NCBI RefSeq assembly: GCF_007741495.1
Contig: NZ_CP036262.1
Span: forward strand, 6,696,001 to 6,760,000
DNA from: Roseimaritima multifibrata
Lineage (GTDB): Bacteria > Planctomycetota > Planctomycetia > Pirellulales > Pirellulaceae
Reading direction: 5' to 3'
Length of the DNA stretch: 64,000 bases
Shown: piece after piece, positions 43,972 through 52,889 of the stretch
How positions within the stretch are numbered: position 1 is the stretch's first letter
Layout: every line of letters begins with the position of its first letter
Made by a program: the position numbers and the translations under genes
The notes under the pieces: generated by a model
The model's database searches: none
What the model saw: only the letters and a program-made list of their open reading frames with translations
What the model was told of the DNA's origin: nothing

Positions 43972-46155
43972 ATGAATTCTCGCTGGTCCATTTCTCGTCC
44001 TCTGTTGCTAGGGTTTCTTGCGACCGGAGCGTTCTTTAGCATGCAAGGGATTCGCAGCGACCTGGCCGCTCAACCTGCTCCTCCTTCTTCGAATGAAACG
44101 GAATCACCAGTGACTTCTCCCTATCCGGTTAGCAAAAAAACCGAGATCACTGACAACTATCATGGAACCACGATCGCGGACCCTTACCGCTGGCTGGAAG
44201 ATACGGAAAGTGACGACACGGCCGCCTGGGTCAAGGCTCAGAACGAACGGACACAGGCATACCTAAAAAAATTGCCAGAGCGTGAAGCGATGCGAACGCG
44301 ACTGGAACGGCTGTGGAATTACGAACGTTTCGGAATGCCCGCACACCGCGGTTCGACTTACTTCTATTCTCACAACGACGGGCTGCAAGATCAGAGCATT
44401 CTGTACAAAGCCACATCGCTGGATGCCCAACGAGAAATTCTGATCGACCCCAACACGCTCAGCGAAGATGGGACAGTCGCACTCGCCGGCTGGGCTCCCA
44501 CCGACGATGGCAAACGGGTCGCTTATGCAACGGCCGATGGTGGCAGTGATTGGCGAACCTACCGCGTCCGTGATGTCGCAAGCGGCAAGGACCTAGACGA
44601 TGTCGTGCAGTGGGTAAAATTTAGCGGAGTCGCCTGGAAAAAAGACGGGAGTGGTTTCTTCTATGGTCGCTATGCGGCGCCCGCAGCCGGCGAAGAATTG
44701 CTGGGAACCAACTACAACCAACAACTCTACTTCCATCAGTTAGGGACTGACCAAAAAGACGACCAACTGATCTACGAGCGTCCCGATCATCGCGAATGGG
44801 GATTCCAACCGGAAGTCAGCGAAGACGGACGGTGGCTGATCATCAACAACTGGAAAGGAAGTGAACCGCAATCCCAGATTTTTGTCAAAGACCTTTCCGA
44901 CCCCGATTCCAAAGTCCGCGAACTGATCACTGGATTTGATGCGGAGTACACGTTTGCGGCAAATGATGACGACACGCTGTACATCCTGACCGATCACGAA
45001 GCGCCACGCCGCCGTGTCATCGCCGTCAACGGGAACGACCCTGAACGCGACAAGTGGCAGGAGGTCATCGCCGAGCAGAAAGAGGTCATCGAATCGGTTC
45101 ACTTGTTGGGCGATCGATTCTTTACTGTCAGCCTGGACGGTGCAATCAGTGTTGCCAAAATCTTTTCGATGGACGGCAAGGAATCCAAAACGATCGAACT
45201 ACCGGGACTTGGATCGGTCGGTGGATTTGGTGGCCGCCGCGATGGCAGCGAAACGTTCTTCAGTTTCACCAACTATGTAACGCCTCCTTCGATTTATCGC
45301 TTTGATCTGGGCGACGATTCGATTTCAAAGTGGCGTCAACCCGAAGTCGAATTTGATCCTTCCGCGTACGAAACGGTACGAGCCTTCTGCAAGAGTGCTG
45401 ACGGGACCGACGTCCCTGTGATCATCACCCATCGCAAAGGGCTGAAGCGGGACGGCACTCACCCCACGCTGCTGTATGCATATGGTGGTTTCAATATTTC
45501 CATCACTCCTGGATTCTCACCTGCCGTCGCCGGCTGGTTGGACGCCGGCGGCATCTACGTGGTCGCTACGCTACGTGGCGGTGGAGAATACGGGCGAGAA
45601 TGGCATGAAGCAGGGATGTTAGACCAGAAGCAACGCGTCTTCGATGACTTTATCGCAGCTGCCGAATACTTGGTCGCCGAAAAGTACACTCAGCCAGAAC
45701 ATTTGGGGATCTACGGTCGCAGCAACGGCGGCTTGCTGGTGGGAGCGGTCATGACACAGCGGCCCGATTTGTTCGGAGCCTGCTTACCTGCCGTAGGCGT
45801 CATGGACATGCTCCGGTTCCACAAATTTACCATCGGCTGGGCATGGGTCGGTGAATACGGAAGCAGTGATGATCCGGCTCAATTTTCAAATCTGCTGAAG
45901 TACTCGCCGCTGCATAACATTCGGCCGGGAACGTGTTACCCACCAACCATGGTCATCACCGCCGACCGAGACGACCGCGTCGTCCCAGGGCACAGCTTTA
46001 AATTTGCAGCGGCCATGCAAACCGCTCAATCCTGCGACAACCCAATCCTGATTCGGATCGAAACAAGAGCGGGCCACGGTGCGGGAACCCCGGTAAGCAA
46101 ATCGATCGAGCAGTACGCCGACATGTGGTCGTTCCTGTTAGAAAATTTGAAGTAG
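43972..46155 (+). CDS. Prolyl oligopeptidase (S9A family)
   Basis: A 727-residue protein from the ATG at 43972, with a signal-like start (SRPLLLGFLATGAFFSMQG). The N-terminal segment YPVSKKTEITDNYHGTTIADPYRWLED is the family signature, followed by a beta-propeller. The catalytic domain has the Ser in LGIYGRSNGGLLVGA, the Asp in VITADRDDRVVPGHSFKF and the His in ETRAGHGAG. It cuts peptides of up to about 30 residues after proline. Its size is normal. It is divergent from the sulfatase operon and convergent with the kinase gene. Confidence 0.93.
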   Translation: MNSRWSISRPLLLGFLATGAFFSMQGIRSDLAAQPAPPSSNETESPVTSPYPVSKKTEITDNYHGTTIADPYRWLEDTESDDTAAWVKAQNERTQAYLKKLPEREAMRTRLERLWNYERFGMPAHRGSTYFYSHNDGLQDQSILYKATSLDAQREILIDPNTLSEDGTVALAGWAPTDDGKRVAYATADGGSDWRTYRVRDVASGKDLDDVVQWVKFSGVAWKKDGSGFFYGRYAAPAAGEELLGTNYNQQLYFHQLGTDQKDDQLIYERPDHREWGFQPEVSEDGRWLIINNWKGSEPQSQIFVKDLSDPDSKVRELITGFDAEYTFAANDDDTLYILTDHEAPRRRVIAVNGNDPERDKWQEVIAEQKEVIESVHLLGDRFFTVSLDGAISVAKIFSMDGKESKTIELPGLGSVGGFGGRRDGSETFFSFTNYVTPPSIYRFDLGDDSISKWRQPEVEFDPSAYETVRAFCKSADGTDVPVIITHRKGLKRDGTHPTLLYAYGGFNISITPGFSPAVAGWLDAGGIYVVATLRGGGEYGREWHEAGMLDQKQRVFDDFIAAAEYLVAEKYTQPEHLGIYGRSNGGLLVGAVMTQRPDLFGACLPAVGVMDMLRFHKFTIGWAWVGEYGSSDDPAQFSNLLKYSPLHNIRPGTCYPPTMVITADRDDRVVPGHSFKFAAAMQTAQSCDNPILIRIETRAGHGAGTPVSKSIEQYADMWSFLLENLK

Positions 46156-46299
46156 CAGAAATCTGCCGAAAGCGTTTCATCTCCGGGCTTGCCCGGAAAT
46201 GGACAAGCCCGACAGAAGCGAACAAGTCGCCTTCGCCTGAGCTGCAATCGGTCGTGTAATTGGCACGTAGTCGCGTCTCTCCGAGACTCGTGCTCGCTC

Positions 46300-46661
46300 C
46301 ATTTCCCGACTCGGGGAACGTGTGAATTATTAGTTGGTGTTTTGGCGGCGAGCATAGGCCCCATGCCAGCTTGCCTGGCATGATGCCAAGATTTGAAATT
46401 AGTTTGCATGGCTAAAAAACGCATGCCGTTCGACTTTCCGCTTCCAGCGGCAAGCCGACGAAGGGACGAAGGGACGAGGGGGCCCGACGTTTCTCGCTTC
46501 CGCTGCATTCCGCTGCCAAAACGCCTACTTATAAATCGCATGTCCCGAGAGGTGGAACTACAAATTGCGTCCGCCGGAGCTGCATCGCTATCGCTCTTTG
46601 ATCCGGCCTACTTTAGGTGCGACAGGAACGGAAGTTTTGAGATTTGCGAATGGCATTTCAC
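46300..46661. repeat. Decayed family C copy and family A fragments in a 506-bp gap
   Basis: The palindrome CATGCCAGCTTGCCTGGCAT (46362 onward), the outer arm AAGATTTGAAATTAG (46388-46402) and a degraded stem GACTTTCCGCTTCCAGCGGC (46432 onward) form a broken family C element whose right outer arm is missing. GTCCGCCGGAGCTGCATCGC (46569) and TTTGATCCGGCCTA (46596) are family A. A TCTCCGAGACTCGTGC match lies at 46277. No gene is seen in 46156-46661. Confidence 0.7.
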
Positions 46662-49600
46662 CTAGATGGGGCTGGGCCACTCGACGTCGACTCGTGACTG
46701 CAGCTTGACGGCGACTTTGTGGTTGCCACCTAGGGATTTGATCAGTCGATCAATCATTTCAACCAGTGGAATCGATTGAGCTTCGTGGACCAGAGTCGGC
46801 TGGACTCCTTCGACGATTGTGGTGGTGATGGCCCCTCCATAAGCAGCCTCTAGCGGCGCAGACAATTCTTTTGCTTCACGTTCCGACCCTACGATTAATA
46901 GCAGACGCTGCTTGCCGCCTAAATCCAAAAATGCTGGACGAACGGCCGCTACTGCAGCCTGCACCTGTTCCTCCAAAGTCATTGGTACGGTTTCAGGCTT
47001 GCCCCCTTCCTTCGACGCAAGCTGCATCGAAATCTGTTCCTTCGCACTGTTCAAGCTGACCGACAGCAATGTCTTTTCACTAACTTGTGAATTTTCTTTC
47101 ATCAATGGCATCGCCAACAATCGGCCAACGATATCTAGATGCATCGGTTGACGACACGCCTCCAGTTGCCGATACATTGCTTCACTTAAATGGACTTGAT
47201 CCTCTGCGCCGATCATTGCATCCAACTGGTCGGTCACCTCGGCAACGGCCTCTAAGTGCTGTTTCAAATCCGCAATAAATTGCGTTAGCAACTCTTCCAA
47301 AACATGAACTCGATTGAGCAGGCTTTGGCTGACCGCTTGCTCCAATAGTTTTTCCGTACGATCCAAATTTTGCAAATAGTGATCGGCAGAAACGTTCCCA
47401 GCCAAACCATCAAGAACGGTGTCCGTTCCACTCACATTGCCAGCGACCGTATCGGACTGCAACGGCTTTTGCGGAGCGTTGATTTCCCCACTGCCGGCCT
47501 GCACCTGCGCTAATAAAGTTTGCACGACTTCGATCACCGTATAGAGATCCATTCGCTTATCTTGCAAGCGCACGGTCACTTCTCTGCGCAAACAAGTTAC
47601 ACGATCATGAATCACGCGGTCGTCAGCAGACCCCTCACTCAAACGGCCCAGTTTTTCTTGCAAGCGTTCAAAGACGGGCTGGAAATCGAGACCTTCAGCG
47701 ACATTCTGTTTCCGCAGCCATTGCTCCAGTTCGCCTCGTCTTTGCACGGGGTCTTCTGCAAACGGCTGCCATTTTTGCTGAAGCAACGATTCGACAGAAA
47801 CGCCGCACCGAGCCGCTAAGCGATCGGATATTCCGGGCGCCAATTGCCTCGCTTCGTTCGCGTTGCCCACCCACTCCGCCAGCGTCTGCTTGGCAAGCAT
47901 CGCCGACAAGACGGCCGTTTCGATCTGATCCTGGCAGCTTAAACTGACAACTCCGACCGAACGGGTTGTCGGTCCGGACTGCAGCAAAGTCCCCTCCTCG
48001 GGCACCGGTGGCTTCCTTGCAACCGACAACATCTCGGCAGCGCCCTGACTGCAGCACCAGATGTATTCACTAATCGTTTCAACCGCATTTGCAGCGCCAT
48101 CGATACGATCTGGATTGGCGATTACATAGGCGTTACGCAGTGGAGACCGAGCCGCCGGCACGCTTGGCCAGTTGGCTCCCGGGTCCCCTGAATAGCCATT
48201 TTCGGGTTTTAGATAGTGCCGCAGTTCATTTAGCGCCGCCGCCGAATCGGCATTCCCCAGCGGGTTACGAGCCTGAGGGCGGACCGAATTCGCTGCAAAC
48301 AATGGAATAATATCAGACTGCTCTAGTGCATCACTGTCTAAAAGATGCCGCAGCAAATAGGCGATATCCAGCAGCATTCCACTGCCGGTACCACCGGTCA
48401 ACGATCCGACCAGATAAACCGTCAGCGGCACTCTGGAATCTTTTGCCGTCCGCTTGATTGCTGCCGCCAGCGAATTTCGAATCGCTTCGGAATGGTCGAC
48501 CATCGCCAATCGTCCTAAGGGACGCATCCCTTCGGTCGACCGACTTCGGGGCACGTTGTAGATCCAACGTCGACTGATCGTGCGAAGTTTTTCGGTTCCT
48601 TTGTCACGGTACTGGGACGCTGCCAATAGCGGCGTGTGCACGGTCACACACGGCGAACGCGAATCGGGCCCTTCCAGGCTTCGCAGCAAATACATTTTTT
48701 CGGAATCGGTATCGATCAAAACCGACTCCATCCTGGCATCGGGCGATTTGCCGGACGCTTTCATTTTCTCGTTCAATTCCAGCAACACATCCGCCCCGGT
48801 ACCTCCGATCCCAACGACCAGGCAATTGCCAACCGCCGAAGGATTTTTATTCTCGGGAAAACGTGACAATCCCGGCAGTTCTTCAACAACGGGTGCCCGT
48901 AACTTGCCCGAGGTGGTGATGGTCCCGGCAAGCGTATCGCCACCGATCGATGCGGACTTCCCCGAAGCTCGCAGAGGAACCCCTTGGCTTTGCGAAGCAA
49001 GCAACGCTTCAACCATGTCTCGACAGCAATCGTAACGCCGCTCGGGCTCCTTCTCCAAAGCTCTGGCAACAATCGGGCGATCACATGGAGGCAAAGAATC
49101 CAGATTGGGCGTCGTATGAACATGCTGGGTCGCCAACTGCGCGATCGTCCGGCCCGAAAATGGGCGAGTCCCGGTCAACAGTTCTTGGTACATCACCGCT
49201 AACGAATATTGATCGCTACTTTTGCTAGGTCGTCCATCAAAGACTTCAGGCGGCGCATAAATCGGAGTCAGCCCCCCGATCATCGAACACTGTTCTTCTC
49301 GCAAATCCTTCAACAAACCAAAATCTGCGACCTTAACGTGCCCACCCACCAGCAACAGATTGCCTGGCTTGATATCAAGATGCTGTAACTGAAATTGCTT
49401 ATGCAAATAATCGAGTGCATCCGCTGCATCGTTTAGATAAGAAAGCAAAGCCTGACGAGGGATCCCGCACGAGCCTCTTTCGATATGCCGGTTATACACA
49501 TCCTCCAACGAGCCATCGGCCAATTCACTAACGATCACCAAGCGATCATCAACAAATTCGTATCGTTCCAGCGTCAACAAAAAGGGATGATTGACTCCGG

Positions 49601-49931
49601 TCATATGTTCCAGGGAGCGCAATTCCCGATCCGCTCGCTTTTCGTCTCGAGCACCGTAAACGAACTTAATCGCTTTCTGGAATCCGCCAGGGGCAAGGGC
49701 ACTCCAAACTTCACCGAAGCCGCCCTTCCCTAGGGGTTCCTGGAGGATGTAGCCCGGGATCGGTTCATAGCCCGCCTGCAGTTTCATAGAACCTGAAGTT
49801 GCATTCCCCAGTTCAGGCGCATGACCTGCCAGCTCGCTCTGTTTGACACCAGGCGCATTCAGTCGATCATGTTCAGAGATCTGATTCGATTGCGAAGGAT
49901 CGTTCATAGGACTTTTATCAACAAGCAACAA
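46662..49931 (-). CDS. Ser/Thr protein kinase fused to tubulin-like GTPase domain
   Basis: A 1089-residue soluble protein. The kinase domain (about 60-315) is complete: LGKGGFGEVW loop (67-76), Lys87 in KAIKF, HLDIKPGNL catalytic loop with Asp186 (Leu in place of the usual Arg), VADFGL (201-206) and YAPPE. A linker (316-365) leads to a tubulin-like domain starting LVVGIGGTGADVLLELNEKM (371-390), the nucleotide-binding glycine motif, with LVGSLTGGTGSGMLLDIAYLL (507-527) as the tubulin/FtsZ-type GGTGSG signature. This fits the Tubulin_2-like family (PF13809). The last 400 residues are mainly helical. The start is ATG 49931, or Met9. It lies 30 bp after the AAA+ ATPase gene on the same strand. 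GTP-dependent assembly regulated by phosphorylation is inferred. Confidence 0.88.
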   Translation of the reverse strand: MLLVDKSPMNDPSQSNQISEHDRLNAPGVKQSELAGHAPELGNATSGSMKLQAGYEPIPGYILQEPLGKGGFGEVWSALAPGGFQKAIKFVYGARDEKRADRELRSLEHMTGVNHPFLLTLERYEFVDDRLVIVSELADGSLEDVYNRHIERGSCGIPRQALLSYLNDAADALDYLHKQFQLQHLDIKPGNLLLVGGHVKVADFGLLKDLREEQCSMIGGLTPIYAPPEVFDGRPSKSSDQYSLAVMYQELLTGTRPFSGRTIAQLATQHVHTTPNLDSLPPCDRPIVARALEKEPERRYDCCRDMVEALLASQSQGVPLRASGKSASIGGDTLAGTITTSGKLRAPVVEELPGLSRFPENKNPSAVGNCLVVGIGGTGADVLLELNEKMKASGKSPDARMESVLIDTDSEKMYLLRSLEGPDSRSPCVTVHTPLLAASQYRDKGTEKLRTISRRWIYNVPRSRSTEGMRPLGRLAMVDHSEAIRNSLAAAIKRTAKDSRVPLTVYLVGSLTGGTGSGMLLDIAYLLRHLLDSDALEQSDIIPLFAANSVRPQARNPLGNADSAAALNELRHYLKPENGYSGDPGANWPSVPAARSPLRNAYVIANPDRIDGAANAVETISEYIWCCSQGAAEMLSVARKPPVPEEGTLLQSGPTTRSVGVVSLSCQDQIETAVLSAMLAKQTLAEWVGNANEARQLAPGISDRLAARCGVSVESLLQQKWQPFAEDPVQRRGELEQWLRKQNVAEGLDFQPVFERLQEKLGRLSEGSADDRVIHDRVTCLRREVTVRLQDKRMDLYTVIEVVQTLLAQVQAGSGEINAPQKPLQSDTVAGNVSGTDTVLDGLAGNVSADHYLQNLDRTEKLLEQAVSQSLLNRVHVLEELLTQFIADLKQHLEAVAEVTDQLDAMIGAEDQVHLSEAMYRQLEACRQPMHLDIVGRLLAMPLMKENSQVSEKTLLSVSLNSAKEQISMQLASKEGGKPETVPMTLEEQVQAAVAAVRPAFLDLGGKQRLLLIVGSEREAKELSAPLEAAYGGAITTTIVEGVQPTLVHEAQSIPLVEMIDRLIKSLGGNHKVAVKLQSRVDVEWPSPI

Positions 49932-49960
49932 TTAGCAGACGAGAAACAGGAAACAGAAAT

Positions 49961-51283
49961 CTACAATTCGCTGAAATAGCTTCGGCATGCCATATCGAGA
50001 AACTCAGGACGCAACTGAGGCCGAATTTTTCGATACCTGCAATAGTTACGGACCTGGGTCAGTAGATCGCGTGGATGACAACGCCGCAGGTTACGGTTTT
50101 CACGTCGATACAATTTCAACAGATGTTCCGCTGCTTCCGCCCCGTGTTCAAATCCAAACGCGGCAGCCACCCCTTTCGTAATCGCGCGATACTCCTCCTC
50201 GGAGGGATCATCGACAAAAATCTTGTAGGGGACGCGGCGAAGGAAAGCTTCATCCACCAATTGATCTGGATTCAAGTTGGTCGAAAAAATGATCAACTGT
50301 TCGAAGGGGACTTGGATTTTCTTGCCGGTTGGCAAGGTCAAGAAATCAAGACGATTTTCTAGCGGAACGATCCAGCGATTCAACAGTTCTTCGGGCTGGA
50401 TACGCTGGCGACCAAAATCGTCGATCAACAGGCAGCCGCAATTGCTTTTCATCTGCAGCGGTGCTTCACAGATATTGCTCTGGCGATCGTGGCGAACTTC
50501 CAAATTCTCCATCACAAGTTCACCACCGACAATCACCGTCGGGCGCTGAATTCGCAGCCAGCGGCGATCCCATTCCTGAGAATGGACGACACCGTCGCCT
50601 TCAGGAACCGGAGCGGCACGATGGTAAGCATCGTCCTGCAGTTTGATCAGGTTTCCATCGTCCAAGATCGCATGGGGAATCCAGATTTCCTGCCCTAGGC
50701 ACTGGGTCAGACAGCGTGCGACAGTGGTTTTCCCATTTCCTGGAGGCCCAAACAAAAACATTCCTGCGTTGCTATTTACGGCGGGGCCCAACTGATCAAG
50801 CAATTCATCCTGGTAGGAGATCGCCTGCAGTGCCTGCTGCAATTGATCGCGGTCAATCGGTTCAAGTCCAGCGGTTTGAGCTTCAACACTTAGGACGTAA
50901 TCCGACAATACCACCGGAGCGGGTCCGGTGTACGAACAGTTCTGCATGTGTTGCTGAGCCGCTCGCTGGCCGTTTTCTGAAAGCGAATAGTAATAGTCAT
51001 TGAAGGGTGCAGGACGGACATGCACGACCAGCTTGCGCGTGCGCAGCCGCTCCAGAAGCGGTTCGATGACGCGAAGTGGCAACCCCATCTGCTCGCCGAT
51101 ATTGCGGCCACTGAGGGTTCCAATGTTTAGAACGGTTTTAAGGAGCAAGCTTTCAATAAAAGAGTCGCTCAGACCCGTTTCGGCGGTGTCACGAGGAGTC
51201 ACAGGCCAAAACGTATCATCCGACAACAGGCCGCTAAGCAACCCTGATTCGATCGTATGCGTGTCTCGAATTGCAGTAGACAT
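49961..51283 (-). CDS. AAA+ ATPase with N-terminal winged helix
   Basis: A 440-residue protein from the ATG at 51283. Residues 38-115 (LSDSFIESLLLKTVLNIGTLSGRNIGEQMGLPLRVIEPLLERLRTRKLV) look like a winged-helix domain, and a short linker with PAPVVLSDYVLSVEA follows. The AAA+ domain (about 145-400) has Walker A GPPGNGKTT (179-187), Walker B LLIDDFG (285-291), sensor-1 IFSTNLN and an Arg pair RRVPYK (349-350). CHPRDLLTQVRNYCRYR is a C-terminal lid. It ends 30 bp before the kinase-tubulin gene, so the two form an operon. It may remodel the tubulin-like assembly or act as its regulator; this is inference. Confidence 0.87.
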   Translation of the reverse strand: MSTAIRDTHTIESGLLSGLLSDDTFWPVTPRDTAETGLSDSFIESLLLKTVLNIGTLSGRNIGEQMGLPLRVIEPLLERLRTRKLVVHVRPAPFNDYYYSLSENGQRAAQQHMQNCSYTGPAPVVLSDYVLSVEAQTAGLEPIDRDQLQQALQAISYQDELLDQLGPAVNSNAGMFLFGPPGNGKTTVARCLTQCLGQEIWIPHAILDDGNLIKLQDDAYHRAAPVPEGDGVVHSQEWDRRWLRIQRPTVIVGGELVMENLEVRHDRQSNICEAPLQMKSNCGCLLIDDFGRQRIQPEELLNRWIVPLENRLDFLTLPTGKKIQVPFEQLIIFSTNLNPDQLVDEAFLRRVPYKIFVDDPSEEEYRAITKGVAAAFGFEHGAEAAEHLLKLYRRENRNLRRCHPRDLLTQVRNYCRYRKIRPQLRPEFLDMACRSYFSEL

Positions 51284-51530
51284 AAGGTTTTCACTTGTTC
51301 CGATACATAAACTGAAGCGGTTTCGCTGAAACATAGCTCACACCTTGTGCCGTACCGCAACCTTCTGCCCAACGTTTTCCAAACGCAATTTAGAAACATC
51401 GGAAATTTTGCGATTGCATCCCCCCCGCCCCAATTCCCTGTCCTAAGTTTCGGTGGCTTTCGGGAACCCGAAAGCGAAAAACGGTCCGAAGAATCCTCCT
51501 CACTTCCACCAAGCGTTGCTTTGCATTCAC

Positions 51531-52646
51531 ATGAACTGGTCTCCATCCGTATCGTCCAACGATCCCATGCGGGTTAGCGCGACAACCAAGCCGGATGTTT
51601 GGTTCCTATCGGGTGCGACTCGAGGTGAAGAAGACGTTCGGCATATCCCGATCGACGAAAACCCGTACGTAATCGGACGGCGAGCGGGCGTTGCGATGAC
51701 GCTGCACTTCCCCACTGTCAGCGGGCACCATGCTTCGCTGTGGGTCGAAAATGGCGAACTGTTTGTCAAAGACTTGCAAAGCACCAACGGGACCTACGTC
51801 AACGGAACACGGATCGATCGCCCCACCCCTTTAAACGAAGAGGACCTGGTCCACTTCGCCGAAGCCCCGTTCCGGATCCGCCGGCAATCGGCGTCCAGTC
51901 ACACGATGGGGACGATCGCCGAGAACGTCTGCGATCAAGCCCTGGCACTGGTACAGTTCGATCGCCTGATGGACCAACGCTTGGTCGTTCCACACTTTCA
52001 GTCGATCCTCGACTTAAGGACTCGCAAATCGGTCGGCTTTGAAGTCCTGGGACGCGGCCGAGTCTTTGGACTTGAATCGGTTGGAGCGATGTTCCAAGCC
52101 GCCGAACAACTTAATCTTGAAGTCGAACTAAGCCGCCTGCTGCGATGGGAAGGAGTCCGCGTCGGCCGCGACCTACCCGATCGTCCGACGCTCTACGTGA
52201 ACACTCACCCCAAAGAGATGGCCGGCGAAGGCTTAATTGACAGCCTTGGCAATCTCCGCGACATGGCTGGCAACACGTCGATCGTTCTTGAGATCCACGA
52301 AGCGTCCGTAACCGAACCCGCGATGATGCAAAAACTGCACGCTCGCCTAAAAGATCTGGGCATGCAATTGGCGTACGACGATTTCGGCGCCGGGCAAGCA
52401 CGTTTAGCCGAACTGATCGAAGCTAGACCTGAATTCGTCAAATTCGATATCTCGTTGATTCGAGGAATCGATTCGGCCGATCCGCACCGTGTGCAGATGT
52501 TATCGACCCTTGTCCGAATGGTCCGGGACCTCGACATCCAAGCATTGGCCGAAGGGATCGAAACCGCTGAAGAAGCCCAAGCCTGCCAGGACCTTGGATT
52601 CGATTTAGCACAGGGCTTCTACTTCGGCCGCCCCGCCCCCGCCTAA
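51531..52646 (+). CDS. FHA-EAL fusion protein (putative c-di-GMP phosphodiesterase)
   Basis: A 371-residue protein. The FHA domain (about 40-110) has VIGRRAGVAMTLHFPTVSGHHASLWVENGELFVKDLQSTNGTYVNG, with the Arg and SGHHA phosphothreonine pocket and NGT loop. The EAL domain (about 140-365) has the catalytic Glu in FEVLGRGR (E-x-L-x-R), YVNTHP (Asn), LEIHEA (Glu), YDDFGAG (Asp pair), FVKFDISLIRG (Lys/Asp) and EGIET, so metal ligands look intact. It would hydrolyse c-di-GMP and bind a phosphothreonine protein, plausibly the neighbouring kinase. Starts at 51531 or 51567 (MRVSATT) are both possible. It is divergent from the AAA+ gene with a 247-bp shared upstream region. Confidence 0.85.
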   Translation: MNWSPSVSSNDPMRVSATTKPDVWFLSGATRGEEDVRHIPIDENPYVIGRRAGVAMTLHFPTVSGHHASLWVENGELFVKDLQSTNGTYVNGTRIDRPTPLNEEDLVHFAEAPFRIRRQSASSHTMGTIAENVCDQALALVQFDRLMDQRLVVPHFQSILDLRTRKSVGFEVLGRGRVFGLESVGAMFQAAEQLNLEVELSRLLRWEGVRVGRDLPDRPTLYVNTHPKEMAGEGLIDSLGNLRDMAGNTSIVLEIHEASVTEPAMMQKLHARLKDLGMQLAYDDFGAGQARLAELIEARPEFVKFDISLIRGIDSADPHRVQMLSTLVRMVRDLDIQALAEGIETAEEAQACQDLGFDLAQGFYFGRPAPA

Positions 52647-52889
52647 CAACGCCCGCCTAACAACGGGAATCGGTTCAGACGGAAGCGCCGCGAACGATCT
52701 TCATCGCACGCTAACCTTGCGATCATCCAATATTCACGCCGATATCCGACGATGCCGCCGGGTTCGATACGGAAAAAAGGGCGTCTACCCAAAGCCCATC
52801 TGACTCTTCCGATCGAGTAAACTGGATAACCTTCCAGCCGCATTCCTGCCCCTCTGACCCGCACCCACCTCATTCGTAGTCGACTAAAA

